Source of the DNA: Ditylenchus dipsaci
Lineage: Eukaryota; Nematoda; Chromadorea; Rhabditida; Anguinidae
DNA length: 64,000 nt
Direction of reading: 5' to 3'
Assembly (NCBI GenBank): GCA_004194705.1
Contig: SADC01000171.1
Coordinates: forward strand, 62,001 to 126,000
Shown here: positions 21,868 through 32,559 of the stretch, piece by piece
Layout: each line of letters begins with the position of its first letter
How positions within the stretch are numbered: position 1 is the stretch's first letter
Made by a program: the position numbers and the translations under genes
Notes under the pieces: model-generated
What the model was told of the DNA's origin: nothing
Database searches by the model: none
Seen by the model: only the letters and a program-made list of their open reading frames with translations

Positions 21868-22504
21868 TACAGCCTATTTGATTTTATTAACAATTTCGTG
21901 TAAAAGTGGGGCTTTTTAAAGTGGGACTTAAAGTGAGCTTCCCTCGGGCTTTTGACTAGTTAGAGGAAATACGGTATATTGTTTTTAAGACCTGTTTTTT
22001 CGAGATATCAAAGTGAAAAATTTCAAATTAAAATTTTTCATGCCTTGGTTCTCCAAGCTGATCTTCAGGTGGGGTCAAGTTTATTGAGTGGTGGGTATAG
22101 GTAAATTTAGCCGTGGCAACTGATTACCGAAAATTTTCTATCAACGGGTCGAAAAGACCGAAAATCTTACTGTTGATCCCGACTATGGACACTGCTATTC
22201 GAAAAGTTACACAATGAATCATTTGAGTTTTAAAGTTGCGCGTTTCGATACAGATAAAAACCATTTTCGAACATTGAAAGCCGTCAATTGCTGCAATCAC
22301 AATATGTCATTCTTGTCCGATTTTTTGGTAATCACCTGTTTGACTCTTTTCCGAATTCTAATGTGTAGTCGAGATATTACATCAGGGATTATGATCCAGG
22401 ATTTGTTTTTGTTTGTATTGTGTTGTCGGTTTCAGTTGGATTATTGTCAACAGTTTTATAGGTTTTGCAGTTACTGAAGTTGGCTACAATCAAAGTCGCT
22501 TATT

Positions 22505-22660
22505 ATGGATGCGAATCAGCACAACGTCTCTGGCGATGATGGTGTCGGTGGTAACGAAGGCTCGCTCAATCAATCCATTGTCGGAAACTTTTGTGCGAAA
22601 ATATTTGTTTTTCTGCTTTGTTATTGTTCAGCAAATGCTCTTGGTGTTGTAGTCAATTGA
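22505..22660 (+). pseudogene. Family U first-exon copy with divergent 3' end
   Basis: Reads MDANQHNVSGDDGVGGNEGS and stops after 51 codons. The front matches the complete copy at 11629 better than the block B copies do, and the tail matches the block B copies. It looks like a recombinant or an ancestor of both. Confidence 0.4.
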
Positions 22661-23180
22661 AATAAAGAACAGAGAAGTAATGCACAAGGCGGCGTGTGGT
22701 GTGCACCCAAAATATGGTGTGCACAAAGTTTAACCACTCAATTTTATTATAACTTTAGGCTAAATATTACTTTAGTATTATTACTTTAGGCTTTTCGACA
22801 GCTTTAAATTCAGCAAATATCAATCAGACCAATCAAAGACCAATCCAAAATCATGAATTACTTTATGGATTAAACTATTGCTTTATCATTACTTTAAACT
22901 AAATTTCGGGGAAACTACCCAAAAAATTTGTCTCGGTCCCCCAAGATGACTTTTTGCAAAAATTTTTATTTTGCTTTCTCTTGAAGTTTTTTGCATTTTT
23001 TAGACAGCTTTAAATTCAGCAAATATGCAAAATCATGGATTCTAGACAAACAAAAAGCAGGTTTTAGACTGGCTTTGACTTGCAACTCAACTGCAGTGAC
23101 TGTTTAACCCTGCGTTAATGATTTTCTTAAATTAATAATAGCCCGAGGATCATTTTGACACTAAACTTGTAAATAAGATA
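22661..23180. other. No recognised gene
   Basis: AT-rich, with repeated ACTTTAGGCTAAAT stretches also seen at the ends of the CGGGATTCCCG repeat. Confidence 0.35.
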
Positions 23181-23440
23181 CCGTATATTCTCGATTAGAA
23201 GGCCCCTCTCTAATAGAAGGCCCTCTCTAATAGAAGGCCCCCTTGAGGACCTATATATCAGCCTAGAAAAAGAAATTCACAAATCTGTTTTTCGCGTTTT
23301 CTTAGTTAACACGTGCTTACCTGATTCCACTTTGAAAATTTTGGTTGAGCACGCAAAAATCTGAAAATCGACCCAAATTTTTCCCGACTTTTTTAGGGTT
23401 GAAAATAGAAGGCCCGGGCCTTCTAATAGAGAATATACGG
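23181..23440. mobile_element. CCGTAT-type MITE, word AGAAGGCCC
   Basis: Tips CCGTATATTCTCGATTAGAA and CCGTATATTCTCTATTAGAA between TA. The word TCTAATAGAAGGCCC is repeated three times at the left and inverted at the right. The inner GATTCCACTTTGAAAATTTT and GGTTGAGCACGC match 4391-4622, although the word differs. Confidence 0.85.
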
Positions 23441-24029
23441 TATGGAAAAAAGGTTTAAAAAAATATGGTGTGCACCCAGTGGGATTCGAACCTGTGACCT
23501 AGGCGATGAGTATATGAATGTTCCCACAAAGTATCCACATATCCCTTCAGTTTGGATTAACTTATTAAAAAAACCAATTCTGTACATTAATTTTTTTTCA
23601 GTCCTTTCTACGACTGAAAAAATTGTCTTCTGGTCAGACTTTGATAATTGGTCGGCAGTTGGGGTCGGTAGTTGGATGGTCGGCAGTTGTGGGTCGGCAG
23701 TTAGAATGGTCGGCAGTTGTCTTTTTACCGCAGTCAATTGTTCAGGCCGGACACGGACATAATTTCGTCGGATCGAAATTTCGTCGCGGCCGAAATTTCG
23801 TCGCAGCTATAATTTCTTCGCGACCATAATTTAGTCGGACCGAAATTTTGTTGCGGCCAAAATTTCGTCGCGGCCGAAATTTCGTCGGCCCAAAATTTCG
23901 TCGCGGACATAATTTCGTCGCTTATGATATTCGCATCATTTAGTAAAGTTTTGCTTATTTTTTACTATCTGAGTTTTACTTTATCATATTTTCAAGTGAT
24001 TTCTGTATATTCGCCTTATCGTTGGTAAA
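23441..24029. other. Word arrays and a tRNA-like 3' half, no gene
   Basis: 23466-23505 (minus) gives GGTCACAGGTTCGAATCCCA, a T-arm/B box without the rest of a tRNA. 23645-23715 iterates GGTCGGCAGTTG. 23755-23935 iterates AAATTTCGTCGCGGCC-type units about nine times. Confidence 0.5.
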
Positions 24030-24292
24030 ACTTCGACTCGCTACAATTGTGACTCGCTACACTTTTTGCGACTCGCTACACTTTAGCTTTTTTGTCCATT
24101 TCACCCAAAAACATGTACTACATTTTCCCCTATCCCTTGCAATGTGGAGTGTGCTGATCTTGGCCGCGAAGCGGCCAACAATTGGTCTGGTACAACAATC
24201 TGTACCCACATAACAATAGAAAATTCAATCTGTAGCGAGTCGCAATTGTAGCGAGTCGCAGTAGCGAGTCACAATTTGTAGCGAGTCGCAGG
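24030..24292. repeat. Inverted element, word CGACTCGCTACA
   Basis: Three direct copies of GCGACTCGCTACA at 24030-24085 and four inverted copies (TGTAGCGAGTCGCA) at 24230-24292 flank 150 bases of other sequence. A stray CCGTAT-type end (CTATTAGAATAAATACGG) follows at 24303-24320. Confidence 0.75.
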
Positions 24293-24394
24293 TCGTGCCT
24301 TCTATTAGAATAAATACGGTATTTGTAATATTTAATCCAATTTAATAGGTTGAGCAAATGCTCGGAGTAAATATCGGGGTTACTACCAGTGTTT

Positions 24395-24745
24395 TCAATA
24401 GTCAGAGACAGAGTCAGAATTGAAAGTGAGAGTCAGAATTTTCAAAGTCAGAGTCCGAAATCAGAAATAATAGTCAGAAAATTTTTAATCAGAATCAGAT
24501 GCAGAATGACAATCAAACATTTGTAAAGTCAGAGTCAGAATCAGAAAGTTTTTGACTCTGTCTTTCAAAAATTCTGACTCTCATTTTGTGATTCTGACTT
24601 TAAAAAAACTCTGACAGTCATTTCTAACTCTGACTTTGAAAATTCTGACCCTCACTTTTGATTCTGACTTTCAAAAAGTCTGACTATCATTTCTGACTCT
24701 GAACTTTTTTCTGACTTCGACTTTGAATTCTGACTTTGCTTACTA
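24395..24745. repeat. Inverted arrays of AGTCAGA
   Basis: 24395-24545 iterates AGTCAGAGTCAGAAT-type units; 24545-24745 iterates the inverse (ATTCTGACTCTGACTTT). The whole can fold as one imperfect hairpin. Confidence 0.8.
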
Positions 24746-24822
24746 CTATATTATATTCTGATGTTGATATTGACTGTAGTTTTTATGTTGTAGGTTGGAT
24801 ATCTCGGTCTCTACCGAAAGCT

Positions 24823-26690
24823 CTACAATGAAGGCACAGCTTCATCCCTCAAAAGGACTGCATCCGACGATAAGTACTGCAGTAGAACATTCTGAAAAAA
24901 ACGTCTAAATAAAGAAATACTTCATAACACAAACCTGAGCCTCCATTATGCTTTCCGTAATCTCAACGTATCCTTGTGCTTGGCGTCTCCCTGGCTGTTT
25001 TCCTTCGTAAACACTTTGGCATCCAGTTCTTCCGTGTTTGTTAGCTAAAATACTTATATAATAGAACTGCACACTAGAAATAAATACTAACTTCTCTAAA
25101 TGAAATCACCCAATTTGCCAGCTTAGAATTTTTCGAGAAGTGATTGCGCTGTTTGGAGTGATAGCTTTCAGCATGATTAGTGGTTCTTGGTCCAGCATAT
25201 CCAAACAGACAGAATATTTCTCCACGTGTTATTATGTAGTCCTAGACTCAATCATATAAGTTCTGAGTAACTAAAAGATGTGACAAAAAATACTTACTCA
25301 TAATTATGCAGTACATGGTAGAGCTTTTCCTTCGTAACACCAGGCGAATCAGATTTTCGCAAATTTTTGCAGTAAGGATCGAAAGGCAAGCTTGCCATTA
25401 ACTCATTGGAGTAATCTGTAGTGCTCCTATCATTAAGACCACCTTCTGAACCACCAGTTTATTTTGATATTCGATTGCAAGGCCGACAGGCTGTATCTAA
25501 AAAAACCCATAAAAGCTCAAAAATTTTCCAAAAGTTTGCCTCGCGATATAGCCCCTGTTTTACATGGAACGAGCCCAGTTTGACTGAAACTTCAGGAAAG
25601 ATTTCCGTAAACGAAGTGTAGGCAGCTATCTCTGCATCAAAATTAGCGTATCAAATAGCGCTGAGAAATTCGAGGCGATCTCGTACTAAATTGTATACTC
25701 AACGTTAAAAGAACTATGAATAATTACCTTGTTGCCACATTCTTTGATACAGTACTGTTGTTTTTCTTTTCATCAGCACAGTGACTAGCGGTGTCGAATA
25801 GCTTTCTCTGACTAGACCAAATAACCGATAAATCTGCTTGACTCCATTAGGCGCATACTTGAACGTACCATCCGAGATTATGTGAGCGCAGCTTTCAGCA
25901 GATTTAGTTGCAGTTGTGAAGAGAAAATGAGCATATCATCATCTGAAACCAGACACTAGATCGAGTCTCTAAAAATAAATATAAACCTCCATGGAGAAGA
26001 AGCTGCTCTTCAAAATGCTCATGACCAATCGTTACCGCCGTCGCACGAAGCGTCAAACGCATTCTCCTATTCTCATCAGCCAAAAATTAAGGGAATGTCG
26101 TGATATTAGGAAAACGCTTTCTACTAGATCGATACAATTCCACACCTCCGCAAGCTGCATTTCTTATCTGCCGGTACTCTAAAAATCAATTTAGTAGAAT
26201 ATCAAACTGAAAAATAAATACCTTCTTCCGTTTTTTTTTTCGACAGTCGATATTGATCCTTTGGTCTATCCGAACCGTCACTGCTGCCGCTGTTTCTTGT
26301 TTATCACCACCAGCTGCCCTTTCTGCCAGGAAACTTCTCCGGATATTTGTCCCTGTTACCTATAACAACGTATGCCGTAACGGTTTTAGAAAAACAAGTT
26401 CACGTTGCTGGTTGACTACGGCTCGCATATGTGAGTGTAATTAGCTGGATCATCTATCAATGTTGTAGCCGAATATTGAACTTCAGAGAAGTCACTTTAG
26501 ATAAGTAGGCACTCAATTCATTCCTGGCTTGACATCCAGAGCAACGGAAATAGCCCTGCTCGATTCTATTTTTCGTTGACGTTCTTCCTGTCTTTGTCCA
26601 TACATAGCATCCTCCGCCATCATCAGTACCAGTAAGCGGTGCAGTTCGGGCTCCTATAAGCTGCGTGTGCACAAGTACGACTCTGTCCAT
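24823..26690 (-). pseudogene. MULE (Mutator-like) transposase, multi-exon, damaged
   Basis: Begins at 26690 with MDRVVLVHTQLIGARTAPL and a FLYWCH-like finger (GYFRCSGCQARNELSAYL). Later segments read ITTFP then ADENRRMRLTLRATAV (26200-25988); SAESCAHIISDGTFKYAPN and VKQIYRLFGLVRESYSTPLV (25920-25730); FDAEIAAYTSFTEIF and VSVKLGSFHVKQGLYRE (25640-25510); GPRTTNHAESYHSKQRNHF (25200-25090); GRTGCQSVYEGKQPGRRQAQ (25040-24935). Catalytic D (DGTFKY, 25870-25872), D (NFDAE, 25636-25638) and E (HAESYH, 25167-25169) are present in the usual MULE order. Eight or so short introns fit GT..AG. Several single-base frame breaks and in-frame stops occur, from decay or read error. The stop TAG is at 24823-24825. 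No MULE terminal repeats were identified. Confidence 0.8.
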
Positions 26691-26699
26691 GCTGATTGA

Positions 26700-27278
26700 T
26701 ACCTGAACATGTGAAGTGAAGACTATCGGGCTTTAATTTATAGGAGGACTTTGCTAGGAGGACTTTATAGGAGGACTCTGCTTCAAAAATTTTACGGACC
26801 ATTGAACTCCTATACAGATTTCTCAGCTTGGTTACTAAAAAACATGGCCTAGAATCTAATTATAGGTATAGTCGTGTTAGAAACTAAGTTCAGAGGGCTT
26901 TAGCCCCCCCCCCGTCAGATTATTGCTACGCCTCTGTCAGTAATTCAGAAATTTGAACTGGTGGGTTTGAACTGGCGGGGACAATTTTTGCGAGCATGAC
27001 CCTGATTACATGCCATTGAATACGAAACTTCGAAAAGAGGGGTGAATCGTTCCTTTTTAAAGCGAAGAGATGAATCGTCCCATTTTACTATGAGGGGTGA
27101 ATCGTCCCAGGGGGTGAATCAGCGAGGGGGTGAACCGTCCGTGTCCATGAAGATTTGGCGCTACTCAGTCTTACCAACTAACACGCCCTCTCCCCCAGTG
27201 TCAACTTTTCGAAGACAAAAAATAAGAACTGCCTTTATTTGAAAGTAACGAAACAAATTTGACAGATACAAATAAATT
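26700..27278. other. Short word arrays, no gene
   Basis: 26735-26780 repeats TAGGAGGACTTTG three times. 27035-27140 repeats GGTGAATCGTCCC four or five times. A 9-C run lies near 26908. Confidence 0.45.
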
Positions 27279-27837
27279 TTAGCGCTTAATGTCCTCTTTT
27301 GGCAAAAGATTCAACTGCTCACTCACTTCGCGATGGCTGAGGCTGTGAACATCTTCCATCACCTTCCTGAGACCACTCAGCTGCAAGTCGAAATCTTCGG
27401 GATAGTCGGGGCTGTCTATGTAGCTGTTAAGTCGAATCTTCTGCAGCTTTTTGCGATTCTAAAAACAAAACAGTCAGAGTTAGCCAGATAACACTTTTAC
27501 TCATGACCAGATAGCAGTAGACCATTTCGAGACGAGGGGCAATCAAGGAGTAGTGAATGCTAGAAACAACAAGTTGATTCTGACATTCACTATTGCTGAA
27601 GAAGCCGAATATTTCACAGGAAGTTTCGTTGGGAATTTTACTTGACATCTCAATATTAGACAAAACAATGGTGTCTCAGTTCAATTTGAATTAGAAAAGC
27701 CACCCTTGTCTTATCTAATCACTGGAGGCAAATGACAGCTGATTGAATTATTTAAAAGCTACTACATTTCAATAAGTAAAGGAACTCACTTCTTTGCCTT
27801 TTGCCACGCTGTAAATCTTCGCGAATTCGCCAACATC
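27279..27837 (-). CDS. Family D gene, last two exons (copy M1)
   Basis: Exon 27837-27790 reads DVGEFAKIYSVAKGKE and exon 27458-27279 reads NRKKLQKIRLNSYIDSPDYP, then REVSEQLNLLPKEDIKR and TAA. The frame is intact. First and second exons are missing: family sequence stops at about 27900, just before a 184-bp element. The acceptor before DVG is CGGGAG rather than TTAAGGAG, suggesting the true exon edge is before GAT. Its 330-base intron preserves the site GAAATGTAGTAGCTTTT, which is filled by a MITE in copy D2. Confidence 0.55.
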
Positions 27838-27945
27838 CTCCCGAAGAGAAGTAATGTGAATTGTGAGCTGTATGTTAAGAAAAGAATCTTAATTGTGACA
27901 TCTTAATTGAAACTTGACTGTTTTGAATTTTTTTAAAACAAAAAA

Positions 27946-28129
27946 GGCACAGGTAACGAACAAGCACCCCAAAAAAATCAATAGGGGGACCAAGGCAAAA
28001 AAATTGAAAAAATAAAAACAATCAACAGGGGGACCAAGGCATCTTTTTTTTTTGCCTTGGTCCCCCCTATTGATTTTTTTGGGGTGCTTGTTCTTTACTC
28101 GAGTGGGGTGCTTGTTCTTAACCTTGGCC
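27946..28129. mobile_element. 184-bp element with 8-bp duplication (copy 2)
   Basis: Same element as 15284-15467, opposite orientation, identical length; target duplication ACAAAAAA (27938-27945, 28130-28137). The internal hairpin holds CCAAGGCATC / GATGCCTTGG. Confidence 0.9.
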
Positions 28130-28137
28130 ACAAAAAA

Positions 28138-28769
28138 GATTTAATAATATATTTAATAATAGTTAATAATAGTTAATTTAATAATATTTAATACTATTTA
28201 GACAAAACCAATGCGAACTGTTCCCTAAAAAACCTATGCGAACTGTCCAATGCGAACTGTCCTTTCACCACGGTAAAGACGAATAGGCTAAGCTTGTGAT
28301 AGTTAGACAAAACGAATAACAGATTCGCGAAATCCTGCACTGAGATGTAAGCATGCACAGGAATCCGTAATATTTAAAGCATATTTAGCTTTCTTGTGGG
28401 TAACTTCGGGATAAAAATGATTTTACTGTCTCCATTGAAATTATTGAGAAGCACGAACAGTTACAGTTTAGTAGGTGCCACCATTCTAAAAGAACGTAGA
28501 TTTAGACCTCCAGGCACTATTTCAAGTGAAAAGTCGACAAGTAAAAATTTGGCGATACTCGGTTATACCGCCTAACCCTCTCTCTATCCAGCGTCGACTC
28601 TTCGAAGACAAAAACGAATTGACTTTATTTGAAATATTTATTGAAAATATGGCGATACTCGACTATCCCATTAACCCGCCCTCACCCACAGTGTCGACTC
28701 TTCGAAGACAAAAAAAGAATTCACTTTATTTGAGAGTAACGAAACAAATTGGACAGACACAAAGAAATT
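28138..28769. other. Family D flank with GCGAACTGT words
   Basis: 28205-28262 repeats AATGCGAACTGTCC three times, as in 34285-34345 and 50380-50430 on the other strand. 28540-28740 carries two copies of the family D downstream motif TCGACTCTTCGAAGACAAAA. Confidence 0.5.
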
Positions 28770-29327
28770 TTAGCGCTTAGCTTCCTCTTCGGGCAGAAGA
28801 TCAAACTGCTCACTCACTTCGCGATCGCTGAGGCTCTGAATGTCTTCCACCACCTTCTTGAAACCGCTCAGCTGCAATTCGAGATCTTCGGGATAGTCGG
28901 GGCTGTCTATGTAGTTGTGGAGACGAATTTTTGCAGCTTTTTGCGATTCTAAAAACATAACAGTCAGAGTTAGCCAGATAACACTTTTACTCATGACCAA
29001 ATAGCAGTAGACCATTTTAAGACGAGGGGCAATCAAGGAGTAGTGAATGCAAGAAACAACAAGTTGATTCTGACATTCACTCTGGCTAAAGAAGCCGAAT
29101 ATTTCACAAGAAGTTTCGTTAGGAATTTTACTTGACATCTCAATATTAGACAAAACAATGGTGTCTCAGTTCAATTTGAATTGGAAAAGACACGCTTGTC
29201 TTATCTAATAACTGGAGGCAGATGACAGGTGATTAAATTACTTGAAGACTACTGCTGCTCAATAAGTTATGGAACTCACCTCTTTGCCTTTTGTCACGCT
29301 GTAGATCTTCGCGAAATCGCCGACATC
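28770..29327 (-). pseudogene. Family D gene, last two exons (copy M2)
   Basis: Exons 29327-29280 (DVGDFAKIYSVTKGKE) and about 28958-28770 (ending EQFDLLPEEEAKR, TAA). One A is missing in the AAAAA run after AAGCTGC, shifting the last exon. The shift happens to open a 127-codon frame through the intron (starting MSSKIPNETSC), which I regard as accidental because other copies do not keep it. The first two exons are absent. Confidence 0.5.
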
Positions 29328-29530
29328 CTCCTTAAGATGAGTAATATGAATTGTAAGTTGTATGCTGAAAAAAGAATGAAGAGCCACTATATGCATTTTT
29401 AATCAAGAGTCTTGCTCAGAATTATGTCTGAGGTATGTGGGTATGCGCATCTCAACCCCAAGCAACCAAGACCCCTGCGCCCCCTTCGTGGGCGCAGGGG
29501 GCTTGGTTGCATGGGGTTGAGATGCGCATA

Positions 29531-30724
29531 CAGTCAAACCTCGTTATAAGATACACCCAGGGACAGACCTCAGCTGTATCTTATAACGAGGTGTATCTTA
29601 TATAGAGGGTGTATCATAAGTCCTGGTAGAGGACTTACATATTTTGAAAAAGGACTTACATGATACTAATAATAAGTCCTTGTACAGGACTTACATGAAA
29701 CAACTACTAAGTCCTGCTGCAGGACTTAGCAGAACAAAAAGCTTTGGGTAATATTAAAACATGCCCGCTAATCTGTGAAAAATGCCCGCTAATCGGAAAT
29801 GCCCGCTAATCTTTGAAAAATGCCCGCTAATTTGTGAAAAATACCCGCTAATTTTCGAAAAATTGCCCGCTAATTTTTTTTCTCGTCGTTTTTACTAAAA
29901 ACGACGAGAAAATAGTTTTGGGAATAGTTTTAACTAAAAACTTTTTAGTCAAAACTTCGCGGGAATTTTGCAAGAATTCAAATTTTCTAGTCAGAAAATA
30001 GCTTGGATTGGTCAGAATCCCACCGCGGAATGGCCAGAAGTCCCTGAAAGTTGGTTTTTTGGGGTTTACTAAAGGGGGGGGTATACTTTTTGTGAAAAAT
30101 CGATTGAGCGGATCAGATTTCGGGTCCGATGGGCTTAATTGCTCAGAATTCCAGGCTTACGGTGGTTTTTAAATTTTTTAGTCTGAACCAACCAAACTAA
30201 GTGGTCGTCCACTTGGATCAAAAATTTTTTTACGTTTTTCATGGTCCAACACCTGTTTTCTAGATCAACTCGGGCATGCTGAAGATGGTTTGACAGTGGT
30301 AAAATGGCGTTTTCTCGAGTATTTTTTGAGTTTTGGCAAATAAATGATTTCACCAAAATTAGAAAATTTGAATTCCCGCAAAATTTTGACTAAAAATGAC
30401 GAGAAAAAAAATTAGCGGGCAATTTTTCGAAAATTAGCGGGCATTTTTCACAAATTAGCGGGCATTTTTCAAAGATTAGCGGGCATTTCCGATTAGCGGG
30501 CATTTTTCACAGATTAGCGGGCATAATTAAATACTACCCAAAAGCTTTCCGCAACAAAAAGTTGAAAAATTTGCACTAAAAATGGCGGCAATTCAAAAAT
30601 TTTGTATATTTTTATGGACTGTATCTTATATCGAGTGACATTTTACTGAACGGGATCAAGCTCAGGTGTATCTTATAACGAGGTGTATCTTATATCGGGT
30701 GTATCTTATAACGAGGTTTGACTG
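29531..30724. mobile_element. Pogo-like composite element, word GTATCTTATAACGAG
   Basis: Tips CAGTCAAACCTCGTTATAAG and inverse, TA flanks at 29529-29530 and 30725-30726. The word recurs twice at the left and three times at the right. The centre contains a second nested hairpin element (29755-30530), so no transposase remains. Confidence 0.85.
29755..30530. repeat. Nested hairpin, word TGCCCGCTAAT
   Basis: Six direct copies of ATGCCCGCTAATNTGTGAAA-type units at 29760-29880 and six inverted ones at 30410-30525, in matching order including the odd short unit. Flanks AAAAGCTTTGGGTAATATT / TACTACCCAAAAGCTTT also pair. The centre shares the CATGCTGAAGATGGTTTGA segment of 20030. Confidence 0.8.
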
Positions 30725-30779
30725 TACCCACATACCTTAGACACCAATCACTCGAAAGTGACTCTGAATGCATGAAAAA

Positions 30780-31270
30780 GCATGCATACCAGAGTTTATT
30801 TATGCAGTAGGCCCCACTATTCAAAACTATATTCAACATCTTGCTTTTTACTCAAAAGTAATCTTTTCTTCGGTTATTTTTCCACCCCAATACGGCCTTG
30901 AATCCCTTTAAAATGGTCAAAAAGGTACTTTTGGATGTCTCTAAAACTTAATTTTCAAGCTACTTTTTGGAAGATGTATCAAGTCGTCAGTGTATCAAGT
31001 TGATGTATCAAGTAATAATTTGTATCAAGTTGATGTATCAAGTCATAATTTGTATCAAGTCATAATTTGTATCAAGTTGATGAAATACCCTACAATATAC
31101 ATCTCTAAACACTGGAATAGCTTTTTTGGGGGGGGGGTACAATGGAATAGTGCCAATTTTTCAATATTTTTTTTGACTATTGATGACCTTCCGCACATAT
31201 AAAATGTGGTATAAACATGTATGTGTGGTTTCCAGTGCCATTTGGTTTATTACCACTTTTTGACTCGGTG
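30780..31270 (-). repeat. Block R, inverted copy
   Basis: Reverse complement of 44020-44530 and 56712-57185, from CAAATGGCACTGGAAACCAC to GCATGCATACCAGAG. It holds an expanded TGTATCAAGTTGATGTATCA array at 30975-31085 that is shorter in the other copies. Confidence 0.75.
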
Positions 31271-31277
31271 TTTATTT

Positions 31278-31412
31278 TAGGCTTAAGGCAAGGGTAGGCC
31301 AGCGTATGTTAGGATGGACTAAAACGTGTTTTTCTTACTTTTAAAAATTGGAAAGCATTTTTGAGCCCGTCCTAACTTATCCTGGCCTACCCCTGCCTAA
31401 GTCTAAGCCTAT
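31278..31412. repeat. Palindromic AGGCTTAAGGCAAGGGTAGG element
   Basis: Inverted ends TTAGGCTTAAGGCAAGGGTA and TAGGCTTAGACTTAGGCAGG enclosing GTTAGGATGGACTAAAA / pair. The same element is at 43852-43980 in inverse orientation, with degraded relatives at 2190 and 57740. Confidence 0.7.
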
Positions 31413-31436
31413 TTTTGGAAAATTTAAGTTTTGGAA

Positions 31437-32545
31437 AATTTCTTTTTGGAAATAGTCGATTTTGGGAGCAGTCGATTTTGGCAGCAGTCAATTTTGGGAG
31501 AAGCATTTTGAAAAGTCTTCTTTTTGGGACAAATGAGTTCCGATAATAACTATTTTCGGATTATTTTTTTTCAAAATTCACTTATTTTGGAAAAATTTTC
31601 TTCGGAATTTACTTAGTAGGCAGAATAAATTGAGGATTTTTTTACTTTCGAAGAAATGCTTTAAAAATTTTCTATTTGCGAAAATTCCTATTTTGCACAC
31701 TTTATTTAGGGTGATCTTATTTAAAAGCATGTTCTGGCTTTAGCTCTGTCCATACTCTTTTAAAGCAGTTGGCCTCACGACAGTAGAATACCACTTCCGT
31801 GTGCGAAACAGCACGATTGAGATCGAGGATGTTGACTGCTGACTGCTGATAAAGCTTGTAACCTTAATTAAATTAATGCATATCGATACACAATAACAAG
31901 TGATTGTACCCGAATAAATGAGAATGAGTTGTTTCTGCTGGCTATCGATGAATCGAAGCTGGGCTCCCTCACAAGATTTGCAACCAACAGGAAATTCGCT
32001 CGCTAATTCTTCTGGCTGTCCCTCTTCATCGCTTGAATTTCCAAAGACGTCAATTTCTTCTTCACTCTCACTGTTCATGATAGCACAACTTAAAGCCAAT
32101 GTCTTAAATAATTTTAAAGCAATATTTTTGAGAAAAATTGAGAGGTTACGACCTTCCAAAGTAGAACTACAAGAAATTGTAGGTTTCCTTTATTCCTTTC
32201 AGAAGATGTTCCAATCTGTTTTCATCGAAAACTGCAAATTTCTACACAATTTTTTTCAAAAAAATCTTTTCGCGAAATTTATTTCAACCAAAAAAATGAT
32301 TTTCGAAATCAAATTCTTCGAAAACAGACTTTTTCCAAATTGGCGCCCGAAAATCGACTGCTCCCGAAATCGATTGTTCCCAAAACCGACTGCTCCCAAA
32401 ATCGACTGTTCCCAAAACCGACTGCTCCAAAATCGACTGTTCCAAAACCGACTGCTCCCAAAATCGACTGTTCCCAAACCGACTGCTCCCAAAATCGACT
32501 GTTCCCAAAATCGACTATTTCCAAAAAGAAATTTTCTAAAACGGT
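31437..32545 (-). mobile_element. Element with iterated ends carrying a FLYWCH gene
   Basis: The left end GGAAAATTTCTTTTTGGAAA followed by TAGTCGATTTTGGGAGCAGT is inverted at the right (CGACTATTTCCAAAAAGAAA, TTTTCTAAAACGG). The word CGATTTTGGGAGCAGT is present three times at the left and about nine times at the right (32345-32515). The FLYWCH gene lies between them, reading leftward. A second copy of the right end and gene is at 41070-41854, inverted, with outer end GGCTGTAACCGTTT. Confidence 0.7.
31717..32078 (-). CDS. FLYWCH-type zinc-finger protein, truncated (copy 1)
   Basis: Exon 1 (32078-31910) starts MNSESEEEIDVFGNSSDEEG, continues CKSCEGAQLRFIDSQQKQ and ends LILIYSG. After a 47-base intron (GTACAATC..TTAAG), exon 2 (31862-31717) reads YKLYQQSAV, then EVVFYCREANCFKRVWTEL and stops after KPEHAFK. 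The pattern L-x-Y-x-G-Y..(Y)-C-x4-C..R-x-x-T matches the front of a FLYWCH finger. The closing H-x-H is present in copy 2 (ESHSHEAD) but lost here through the early TAA at 31717-31719. FLYWCH fingers bind DNA and often accompany MULE transposases. Confidence 0.6.
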
Positions 32546-32559
32546 TACAGCTATCCATA

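Larger units (their letters stand above)
20739..21974. mobile_element. CCGTAT-type composite element, 1236 bp
   Basis: Inverted tips CCGTATTTCTTCTAATTG and CCGTATTTCCTCTAACTA at TA (20737-20738, 21975-21976). The empty sites are in block B copies 1 and 2 (GCAAATATATTG at about 4161 and 15803). It contains the pogo-like MITE at 20798 and the long hairpin at 21091. A tRNA-like 3' half (GGTTACAGGTTCGACTACCA) is at about 21033. Confidence 0.85.
20220..22170. repeat. Segmental block B, copy 3, interrupted
   Basis: 20220-20738 and 21975-22145 together match 3650-4370. The CAACCGG element begins at 20408 and is cut off after TCAACGGGTCGAAAAGACCG, where family U upstream sequence begins (about 22170). 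Confidence 0.7.
29405..30790. repeat. Palindromic GCGCATCTCAACCCC element, split by a MITE
   Basis: Left half 29428-29530 (GGTATGTGGGTATGCGCATC, then a hairpin CCCCTGCGCC / GGCGCAGGGG) and right half 30725-30750 (CCCACATACCTTAG). Uninterrupted relatives are at 44560-44660 and 57212-57310. Similar single halves occur at 930, 33478 and 42343. Confidence 0.65.

Noticed and set aside
24823..26690. Plus-strand frames across 25421-26444 as genes
   Set aside because: They are antisense shadows of the MULE exons, whose motifs and splice sites are coherent on the minus strand.
28770..29153. 127-codon continuous frame starting MSSKIPNETSC on the minus strand
   Set aside because: It opens only because one A is missing in M2; in the other five copies the stretch is a normal intron with GTGAGT..TTTTTAG borders and stops in all useful frames.
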